Source: Pelotomaculum terephthalicicum JT (GTDB lineage: Bacteria > Bacillota > Desulfotomaculia > Desulfotomaculales > Pelotomaculaceae). Taken from it: a stretch of 64,000 bases of DNA. The stretch covers positions 186,001-250,000 of the forward strand of contig NZ_JAKNBL010000001.1 of the NCBI RefSeq assembly GCF_022410535.1, written 5' to 3'. Below are positions 58,133 to 64,000 of this stretch, in pieces (the stretch's first letter is position 1; each line of letters opens with the position of its first letter). The notes beneath the pieces were generated by a model. It did not search any database. It saw only the letters and a list, made by a program, of their open reading frames with translations, and was not told where the DNA came from. The position numbers and the translations under genes are program-made.

Positions 58133-58594
58133 TCATATTCTCCACGCGTCACTGTCGGGTGCTGTATACTTTGAAATTATCACGGCAAATAAAATCATTA
58201 AAATGGCCTGCGGCAAACCGACCAATTTCCACAACAAGTAATTTGACACGAAAACCTGTTGATCAAGTTTTGTGATGAAAAGAAACAATTTTTCTATAAT
58301 CAATTCCAACGCTATTAAGGTAGTAAGACTCGCAAGAGCAGCAACAAAACTATACTTTGGTATAGTCCGGGTGGTTTTAATGATAAATACAGCCAATAGC
58401 ACTATAGCTGCAACTGTATGAATGCCAAAAGTTATTTGTACGGATCTAATTGCATAAATTATTATGGTCAGTGACGTGCCGGCCACCGCGATGATCCCCC
58501 AGCGAAGCGGCACCCTGGCCAAAGCCAAACCAAAAGCTACAATACCCATTACCTCAGGAATACCCTGCATAAAAAACAACAATATTTTTTCCAT
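58133..58594 (-). CDS. Small membrane protein, paralog of 57596
   Basis: 153 residues from ATG 58594 (start chosen to match its paralog; the frame extends to 58612). About five helices, no Cys. The two copies agree over nearly all their length, also strongly in DNA, showing a tandem duplication. A conserved His in FGIHTVAA (FGLHTVAA in the copy) and the string TKLDQQVFVSNYLLW stand out. First gene of the peptide-kinase transcript, with the Spo0A-like sites upstream. Confidence 0.8.
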   Translation of the reverse strand: MEKILLFFMQGIPEVMGIVAFGLALARVPLRWGIIAVAGTSLTIIIYAIRSVQITFGIHTVAAIVLLAVFIIKTTRTIPKYSFVAALASLTTLIALELIIEKLFLFITKLDQQVFVSNYLLWKLVGLPQAILMILFAVIISKYTAPDSDAWRI

Positions 58595-58634
58595 CTGCCT
58601 ATCTGCTTTCATTAATGTGAATTTTCATTGATAC

Positions 58635-58705
58635 TTCTACAAATGCTATTAATATCCTGCCATAAACTAGATAAAATTTCTACAATATTCCAACCAATTT
58701 CGACA
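58635..58705. promoter_or_regulatory. Three Spo0A-box-like heptamers in a divergent promoter region
   Basis: TTCTACA at 58635-58641, TTCTACA at 58678-58684 and TTCGACA (consensus) at 58699-58705. The last two are 21 bases apart, two helix turns. They lie between the membrane-protein/peptide operon (minus) and the gene at 58829 (plus). All point the same way. Spo0A binding is inferred. Confidence 0.4.
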
Positions 58706-58828
58706 ATATTTATTAGGCGCTATTTTTTCAATTACTTCAATATTTTTAAAGTCTAATATTAAGAAATGTTTAATTGGTTGAGTAAATGACAATACTATTA
58801 ATGACTATTTGGGAAAGGAGTTTAAATT

Positions 58829-59098
58829 ATGTACTTATCACTGGTGGAATACTTTCACGGGGTCCAGAGCCGTTTGCCTGAGGAAGCGGAAAGAGTGATA
58901 AAATCCTTGGAAGACATAGGTCCCATGAACAAAGAGGATTTATCGCTGACCGCTAAAGTAAAAAGAGCCGTGCTGGACCACGTCGTCATGCAGCTTTACG
59001 CACTTGGCATAGTGGACGTAAGCACCGAAGGAAAAAGCAAAATATGCAGCCTGACAAAGTTGGGTTATGATTTTCTCAGCTTGAAGAATGCCGTCTAA
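58829..59098 (+). CDS. Small protein of unknown function, possible winged helix
   Basis: 89 residues. AAGGAG lies 9 bases before ATG 58829. The sequence is mostly helical with LTAKVKRAVLDHVVMQLYALG and VSTEGKSKICSLTKLGYDFL, which resembles a winged-helix fold (helices then a beta hairpin). No family recognised. A piece of a second copy (QLYALGVVDVSAEG) survives at 61853-61899. A terminator overlaps the stop. Confidence 0.72.
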   Translation: MYLSLVEYFHGVQSRLPEEAERVIKSLEDIGPMNKEDLSLTAKVKRAVLDHVVMQLYALGIVDVSTEGKSKICSLTKLGYDFLSLKNAV

Positions 59099-59118
59099 AG
59101 GCATTCTTCTTTTATTAT
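59084..59118 (+). terminator. Terminator of the gene at 58829
   Basis: AAGAATGCC pairs with GGCATTCTT around GTCTAAA, followed by CTTTTATTAT. It overlaps the final codons of the gene. Confidence 0.8.
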
Positions 59119-59124
59119 CAGCTA

Positions 59125-59664
59125 TTATTTTTGCACCACTTTTTTTAACGCGTCCACTATCGGCGCCGGCGCAAACTGCTCCACCTGTGACAAGGCGAAC
59201 TCGGGGGACAACGCTTTGCCGGGAATGAATTCCCGCCTATTGATTATGGCATCGTAGACATCACAAGCGCCGATTATCAGCATCTCTAAAGTCGGTTCCA
59301 TAAGGCCGTCGGGATAACCGCCGCCGCCGGGTCTCTCATGATGGCCACGCACAAGGGCTTTAATGTATTCAGGTGATTTTGGCCATATCTCATCAAGTAT
59401 ATTTACAGACACAATGGGATGAGCCGTGATCAAAGCCCAATCAGAAGAATCTATCGGGTATTTGGTAAATAATTCAGTCGGCCACGCTGTTTTCCCTAAA
59501 TCATGCAGGTAAGCCGCCAAGGTTATTTTTTTATGATTGGGCACACGCAGAAGCGAAGAAACTGCGAATGTCAGATTGGCAACTCTCCTGCAATGACTCT
59601 CAACGAGCGGATAAATTGAAAGAGTTTTCCTGGCGGCATCAATCATACCCATAAAATCAATCAT
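59125..59664 (-). CDS. HD/HD-GYP domain phosphohydrolase
   Basis: 179 residues. ESHCRRVANLTFAV, AAYLHDLGKTAWP (HD), ITAHPIVSVNIL and GHHERPGGGGYPDGL (HD-GYP signature) give the metal-binding set. HD-GYP proteins break down cyclic di-GMP or related messengers. It has no receiver or PAS domain, so it is a minimal form. The activity is inferred from family. Convergent with the gene at 58829. Confidence 0.88.
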   Translation of the reverse strand: MIDFMGMIDAARKTLSIYPLVESHCRRVANLTFAVSSLLRVPNHKKITLAAYLHDLGKTAWPTELFTKYPIDSSDWALITAHPIVSVNILDEIWPKSPEYIKALVRGHHERPGGGGYPDGLMEPTLEMLIIGACDVYDAIINRREFIPGKALSPEFALSQVEQFAPAPIVDALKKVVQK

Positions 59665-59804
59665 CTCCCTGTTATATAAATATACGCCATATATTAAGCA
59701 TTACCTTCTAACAATGGGAAAAAATTAGAATATTGGTAATAGTTATCGCATTGTGTCGAGAAATATATTCTTTAGAGACGCTGTATGCTGCTTTACCATG
59801 GTGG

Positions 59805-59810
59805 TATAAT
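59805..59810 (+). promoter_or_regulatory. -10 box before the secreted protein
   Basis: TATAAT with a TGG before it (GGTGGTATAAT). No clear -35. The G tract lies about 30 bases downstream, in the expected 5' leader. Confidence 0.35.
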
Positions 59811-59839
59811 CTATATATGGTTAATTTTGGAAACAAATC

Positions 59840-59855
59840 GGGGGGGGGGGGGGGG
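59840..59855 (+). repeat. Run of 16 G just before a coding start
   Basis: Unbroken G16, the longest homopolymer in the window, 8 bases before the TTG start at 59864. It would serve as or lie beside the ribosome site. An ATG at 59817 reads through the tract and is out of frame by one with 16 G; 17 or 14 G would join it to the secreted protein's frame. Confidence 0.85.
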
Positions 59856-59863
59856 TATCTCTT

Positions 59864-60577
59864 TTGAGATTTCGTTTATCATTTTGTATATTTTCATGCT
59901 TCATCATAATTCATTTGCTTTTCATCGCTTCCCTCAATAACGCGGAGACAAACGACGCCGGCGAATTCACCATAGACCACATCATTCCTCACATAGGCGG
60001 CAGATATAGCTACACGTCATTTTTAAACAGCAGCCATTACTATGATTTTGTTACCGATTGGCAAGAACAGGCACCCGGAATATACCGGCAGACTCATAAC
60101 AACAAAGACGGCTCTCAAGACTATGCGATATATCAAGTTAATGAAGATACTATCATAGGGTCTGAAAGCGGTTTCGCATTGGCGAACGGTGAAGGCAGTA
60201 TTGAAAAAACTATAGCAGGAACCAATTTTGTTTTTCAGAGGCAATCACCCGGCGGTATTTGGGTTAGCCAATATAAAACCATAGACAGCTATAACAACAT
60301 TACAGAGTATAAATGCGCTTGCCGGTACATGGGGTTGGAAAAAATAAACATCCTGGGGCAGGACGTTCAAGCGGCGAAAGTTATATGGGAGAAAGAGTCT
60401 ACCGCAGCACGGCAATCTTTGTATTCCGAGTGGGGTCCGGCGCCATTCTTCAGCAAAGGGGAGGATTGGTACGTTGAAGGAATGGGCCTGGTAAAGAGGA
60501 CTTGCCGCATTAGCTATGAAGATTCTCAAGAATTGTCATGCGTCGTTTTATTAACTGAAATTCTTGCCGGGGAGTAG
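59864..60577 (+). CDS. Secreted protein of unknown function behind a poly-G tract
   Basis: 237 residues from TTG 59864. The first 27 residues are a signal peptide (RFRLSFCIFSCFIIIHLLF). The mature part has two Tyr-rich stretches (GGRYSYTSFLNSSHYYDF) and SQYKTIDSYNNITEYKCA, with four cysteines that may pair. No known domain recognised. Codon use resembles its neighbours, so it is a real gene. Expression may switch with the length of the G tract. Confidence 0.75.
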   Translation: MRFRLSFCIFSCFIIIHLLFIASLNNAETNDAGEFTIDHIIPHIGGRYSYTSFLNSSHYYDFVTDWQEQAPGIYRQTHNNKDGSQDYAIYQVNEDTIIGSESGFALANGEGSIEKTIAGTNFVFQRQSPGGIWVSQYKTIDSYNNITEYKCACRYMGLEKINILGQDVQAAKVIWEKESTAARQSLYSEWGPAPFFSKGEDWYVEGMGLVKRTCRISYEDSQELSCVVLLTEILAGE

Positions 60578-60654
60578 GTTTTACATATTGTTCAAAAAGG
60601 ATTTTAGCATATTTTGGAGAAGTCTCACATTATCAACTTACGAGGAGAGCAAGA

Positions 60655-61596
60655 ATGAATATCCTAATCTTCGGACTCGGCGCTCTTGGCACTGTCTACG
60701 CGTGTTTACTGAAGCAAAAAGGACACCGGGTCACCGGTCTGGCGAGAAAGCCCGTCCAGGAAGCGGTTCGGGAGAAGGGCGTTCGGGTCACCGGCATCTG
60801 GGGCGAACATCACGCCATGCTGGACGAAATAGTAACCGGTGTGGATAAAATCAGCGTCTGTGACTTCGACCTCGTTCTAGTCACAGTTAAATCATACGAC
60901 ACGGAAAAGGCGGCCGCGGAAATTGCCGGGATCCTGTCACCTGACACATATGTCGTTCTTGCCCAAAACGGTTACGGAAACTTCGAAGCGGCGGCCAAAC
61001 ATATCCTCGAGCACCGGTTGATCCTTGGACGGGTAATTTTCGGCGCGGAAACAACCGGCCCCGGAGCTTCAAAGGTGACGGTCATAGCCGACGACGTTAT
61101 TCTGGGATCACCGAAAAACTTAATTGATCAATATAAGATGGAGACGCTTGCCGGTGTCTTCAGAGAAGCGGGAATCCCCACCAGGTTTTCGGAACAGGTG
61201 ATGAAGTATATATGGGGTAAAATAATTTATAACTCGGCCTTGAATTCCATGGGAGCCATTCTTGAAGTAAATTACGGAAGGTTGGGCGAAGTGGAGCACT
61301 CCAGGAAGTTAATGGAAAGCGTTATCAGGGAGATTTTCGCCCTGCTGGAGAAAATAGGTCAGGAGGTCCTGTGGCCTAATCCGGAGGCTTATCTGAAGGA
61401 TTTTTATGAAAAATTATTACCCGCCACCGCCTCACACCACCCGTCGATGCTGCAGGACATCCAGAGAGGCAGGAGGACGGAAATAGACGCGTTAAACGGC
61501 GCCGTCGTGGAAATGGGGAAGAAACACGGAGTAAGCACACCGGTAAATGATTTCATCGTTTCGCTTGTAAAGGCAAAAGAAAAAATGAACTTATGA
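60655..61596 (+). CDS. panE: 2-Dehydropantoate 2-reductase (ketopantoate reductase family)
   Basis: 313 residues. MNILIFGLGALGTVYACLLK is the NADPH Rossmann motif, VLVTVKSYDTEKA and TYVVLAQNGYGNFEA follow, and WGKIIYNSALNSMGAILEVN holds the catalytic Lys. RTEIDALNGAVVEMGKKHGV is the C-terminal signature. The enzyme makes pantoate for coenzyme A. GAGGAG lies before ATG 60655. A different 2-keto-acid cannot be excluded, as the family has paralogs. No pantothenate genes are adjacent. Confidence 0.88.
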   Translation: MNILIFGLGALGTVYACLLKQKGHRVTGLARKPVQEAVREKGVRVTGIWGEHHAMLDEIVTGVDKISVCDFDLVLVTVKSYDTEKAAAEIAGILSPDTYVVLAQNGYGNFEAAAKHILEHRLILGRVIFGAETTGPGASKVTVIADDVILGSPKNLIDQYKMETLAGVFREAGIPTRFSEQVMKYIWGKIIYNSALNSMGAILEVNYGRLGEVEHSRKLMESVIREIFALLEKIGQEVLWPNPEAYLKDFYEKLLPATASHHPSMLQDIQRGRRTEIDALNGAVVEMGKKHGVSTPVNDFIVSLVKAKEKMNL

Positions 61597-61852
61597 CTTG
61601 CCGGCCGCGCCGAAAGCCATAAAGTATCCACCCTACGCCATTGCGGGAGAAAGCGACCTGGTATCTGTTTTTGAGAATTCATCTAACAGGCGTTCTCTGC
61701 TTATCGGAAGAACAAGCAACGCGTTTCCGCCTGACAGAAAAACATCATATACTGTATCCTCGACAGCTTTTTTAAAGATGAAAATTATTTTCACGTTGAT
61801 ATTGTTGTAAATAGGACCATAGTCCTGTTTATTTAGCACAACCTTTTTCCCT

Positions 61853-61899
61853 TCAGCTTTACGCGCTTGGCGTTGTAGACGTGAGCGCTGAAGGAAGTT
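61853..61899 (+). pseudogene. Fragment of a second copy of the gene at 58829
   Basis: The plus strand reads QLYALGVVDVSAEGSS then stop, matching residues 65-79 of the protein at 58829 (QLYALGIVDVSTEGKS). Upstream sequence does not match. It is a remnant, and its complement now codes the last residues of the minus-strand cyclase-like gene. Confidence 0.6.
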
Positions 61900-62632
61900 C
61901 CTCATAACTTCGAATATAATTTATTAACCAGTTTACTTTACCAATTTCATTTGGTTCTTCAGTGCTATTAAGCATTTCATCACATAGAATTAATAGTTTT
62001 TCTATAATTTCGCTTCTGCAAACCAAAAGAAAATCCACATAGTATAAACCATCGTTATCTTTTTTCACTAAATGGGCAAGATGTTTTCGTTTTTTAAGAT
62101 TCGGATGTACTTCACATAATTTAGGGTGTAAATATTGCATATTAAAATCATATTCTTCTAAATACTTTCTTTCAATTATAATACGCGGGTAAATTGCAGC
62201 CTTTGATTCCAACTCATAAGCTTTAACTAAAGCCGGGCCGAAAACTATATTGCCACTATGGAACAGCTTTCCGCAGACAATTCCTCCACGAAGCATGAAA
62301 CCAAGAAACGCCAAATGAGCCTGCAACAACATGACATCCAACAAAAGAAAAACCATCGTTTCCTCTTTCTTGGGATATGATATGACAATACTATCCGAAA
62401 AAGCCGTTACTCTCCTGCCACTTTTAACAAACTCATCAGTACTATTACAAAAGTCATTATATTTCTTATAATCATATGTTAAAAATTTTAACGCTGAACA
62501 AATTCGAAGCGTTTTTTCATGATCATGAGAGCTCTCGTTAACTTTTTTCCGGAACCCTAATATATCAATGAAAGCTGTAACTCTTTCACGGTATTTAAAT
62601 TCATCAAGCATATTTTCTTTTAAATCATTCAC
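61859..62632 (-). CDS. Class III nucleotidyl-cyclase-like protein
   Basis: 257 residues. VTAFIDILGFRKKVNES, VTAFSDSIVISYPKKEE, MLRGGIVCGKLFHSGNIVFG and ALVKAYELESKAAIYPRIII follow the pattern of a widespread hypothetical family that looks like a trimmed adenylate/guanylate cyclase domain, with Asp in FIDIL and FSDS as possible metal ligands. Bacterial defence cyclases (Pycsar) belong to the same fold group, but no effector gene is adjacent. The last 15 residues are coded by the antisense of a gene remnant, suggesting the native 3' end was replaced. Confidence 0.62.
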   Translation of the reverse strand: MNDLKENMLDEFKYRERVTAFIDILGFRKKVNESSHDHEKTLRICSALKFLTYDYKKYNDFCNSTDEFVKSGRRVTAFSDSIVISYPKKEETMVFLLLDVMLLQAHLAFLGFMLRGGIVCGKLFHSGNIVFGPALVKAYELESKAAIYPRIIIERKYLEEYDFNMQYLHPKLCEVHPNLKKRKHLAHLVKKDNDGLYYVDFLLVCRSEIIEKLLILCDEMLNSTEEPNEIGKVNWLINYIRSYEELPSALTSTTPSA

Positions 62633-62693
62633 TTTATATACCCTCCCATATTATCTAATTCAACATAAGAGGCATATTCCCTTCAGGCAGTTT

Positions 62694-64000
62694 CTAACTG
62701 GCTTTAAACCTGACAAAGAAGGTTGTGCCGCTGGGACTTGTATCTATATCAATTATAGCGTTGTGCCGGTTTGCTATGCTGTAGCACGTTGCAAGCCCCA
62801 GACCGGTGCCATTATCTTTCGTGGTCAGGAACGGGGTGCCGATTTTATCAAGTATTTCCTGTGAAATGCCTTTTCCCTCATCCTGAACGGCTAAAACTAT
62901 TTCTCCATTTTCGATAAATGTTTTGATTGTTATTTTCCCGCCAGGGGACATTGCCTCCAGTCCGTTACGAATAAGGTTAAGGAGCAACTGGCGAAACTCT
63001 TTTTCATCCAGTATTATTTCAGGCACGTCATCTAAAGCTGTTTCAATATTTTTATCCTGCTTTATGGCGTCGGCTTGAATCAATGGGAAAATTGTTTCGA
63101 TTATTGTCTTTATATTCTCCTTTTTCATATCCACAACCTTATTTTTGGCCAACGATAGAAATTGAGTAATTATTGAGTTCACCCTGTCCAGCTCTTCTAT
63201 CATAAGATTAAAATGTCTAATATGTTTTACCAATTCCTTTTTTTTGGACAGCAATTGGAGAAACCCTTTCACGGTTGTCATCGGATTTCTAATTTCGTGA
63301 CCAATGCCGGCAGCCATTTCTCCAACGAGGTGCAGCCGGTCCAGACGGGCCATTTCGACTTCCATTTTCTTTTCTTTGGTCATATCTCTCATCAAGGTTA
63401 TCCGGCATGCTTCACCGCTAAGGTCCATTATTACAGCTGATAATAAGACGGTGACTATATTACCGGATTTTGTCCTGATTTTATATTCAACGTTATGAAT
63501 TTCTCCTTTTTCACTTAATTCTTTTAAAAGGGATTCCGTGTGATGCTTATTCTCGACCCATAGACGCAGTTTTACAGGCGTGCCGCCTAAAACCTCTGCA
63601 CGGGTGTACCCGGTAAGCTCCAGGAACTTCTGGTTTACATCTATATAACGGTTATCCCTCATGCGCATAATGGCGATCGAATCAGGGCTGTTTTGGAATA
63701 TCTTGCAGAATCGTTCCTCGGACAGACGGAGATTTTTTTCTGCCAACTTACGTTCAGTTATATCCTGGAAAAGTACAGAAATTCCTTCTCCAAACGGGTA
63801 GACGCTAACCTTCGACCATAACCCTGTATCTGAAGTTTTCACTTCAAAAACAAGGGGTCTATTATTGTTCATCACCTCATGATACTTATTCCAGAAAATG
63901 GAGCCCACCATTTTGGGGAACTTGCACCAGATGTTTTGCCCGATCAGGTTTCCAAAATAAGAAAACTGTTCTTGCGCCTGATGATTCACATAAATAAATC
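62694..64000 (-). CDS. PAS-domain histidine kinase, runs off the right edge
   Basis: At least 434 residues; the frame stays open to base 64000, so the N-terminus is missing. Two PAS domains (QFSYFGNLIGQNIWCKFPKM and FQNSPDSIAIMRMRDNRYIDV), HisKA (GEMAAGIGHEIRNPMTTVKG) and HATPase (LNLIRNGLEAM, VQDEGKGISQEIL, FLTTKDNGTGLGLATC). Strongly like the kinase at 55723 in its catalytic half, so the two are paralogs. No membrane helix is seen in the visible part. Spo0A-phosphorelay type is inferred from the H-box. Confidence 0.9.
   Translation of the reverse strand, partial: FIYVNHQAQEQFSYFGNLIGQNIWCKFPKMVGSIFWNKYHEVMNNNRPLVFEVKTSDTGLWSKVSVYPFGEGISVLFQDITERKLAEKNLRLSEERFCKIFQNSPDSIAIMRMRDNRYIDVNQKFLELTGYTRAEVLGGTPVKLRLWVENKHHTESLLKELSEKGEIHNVEYKIRTKSGNIVTVLLSAVIMDLSGEACRITLMRDMTKEKKMEVEMARLDRLHLVGEMAAGIGHEIRNPMTTVKGFLQLLSKKKELVKHIRHFNLMIEELDRVNSIITQFLSLAKNKVVDMKKENIKTIIETIFPLIQADAIKQDKNIETALDDVPEIILDEKEFRQLLLNLIRNGLEAMSPGGKITIKTFIENGEIVLAVQDEGKGISQEILDKIGTPFLTTKDNGTGLGLATCYSIANRHNAIIDIDTSPSGTTFFVRFKAS

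Noticed and set aside
57596-58594. The two small membrane proteins as AgrB
   Set aside because: Neither has a Cys, which AgrB needs for catalysis, nor its His-Cys spacing.
61633-61905. Minus-strand frame of about 90 codons
   Set aside because: No ribosome site; only its middle looks protein-like (YDVFLSGGNALLVLPISRE). It may be a remnant but I cannot support a gene.

Overview
The window looks like the chromosome of an anaerobic, spore-forming, Gram-positive bacterium of the Clostridia, most like the Pelotomaculum/Desulfotomaculum group. This is an inference from gene content: a bis-MGD oxidoreductase with mobB and a Mop-like protein, a selenium-handling operon (DUF3343, cysteine desulfurase, YedF), a 2-hydroxyacyl-CoA-dehydratase-like iron-sulfur protein with its activase, Spo0A-box-like sites, two sporulation-type PAS kinases, and strong GGAGG ribosome sites with frequent TTG/GTG starts. 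Nearly every gene is on the minus strand.

Layout. (1) 1-2.8 kb: the N-terminal part of a molybdenum/tungsten oxidoreductase running off the left edge, a long leader, mobB and mop. (2) 2.8-12.8 kb: miaB, then a minus-strand purine operon purE-purB-purC-purF-purM-purN-purH-purD. PurH is only the IMP cyclohydrolase half, PurC is a long divergent form, and purK and purS/Q/L are absent. (3) 12.8-13.4 kb: a DUF433/DUF5615 toxin-antitoxin-like pair. (4) 13.6-48.9 kb: a roughly 35-kb surface-glycan island, AT-rich in its core. It has a WbaP-type initiating transferase, many GT4 and GT2 glycosyltransferases, a full GDP-D-glycero-D-manno-heptose pathway (gmhA, hddA, and a fused hddC-gmhB), gmd with rmd-like and fcl-like reductases, a methyltransferase with a 21-residue-repeat coiled coil, a Wzm/Wzt ABC exporter, a membrane sulfatase-like enzyme, and an O-antigen-ligase/TPR protein. 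The set resembles S-layer glycoprotein glycan loci of Gram-positive bacteria. (5) 48.9-50.3 kb: a TnpB-only IS605-type element inserted just 5' of the last island gene. (6) 50.3-54.6 kb: the selenium operon and the double-cubane-type protein with its activase; both have the same upstream motif. (7) 54.8-64 kb: signalling and cell-wall genes: an NlpC/P60 hydrolase, a membrane PAS histidine kinase, a 40-residue AgrD-like peptide gene coupled to two paralogous small membrane proteins, Spo0A-box-like sites, an HD-GYP protein, a secreted protein behind a 16-G tract, a ketopantoate reductase, a nucleotidyl-cyclase-like protein, and a second PAS kinase cut by the right edge.

The most novel candidate is the 55.7-58.6 kb cassette. 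It contains an AgrD-like autoinducer peptide (57477-57599), two Cys-less membrane proteins that are not recognisable AgrB, and a six-TM PAS kinase, preceded by Spo0A-box-like sites. Other notable points are the coiled-coil methyltransferase next to Wzm/Wzt (a possible chain-length ruler), two very long perfect palindromes sharing GGGGTCAG ends, a promoter-plus-hairpin module found at two places, and the poly-G tract before a secreted protein.
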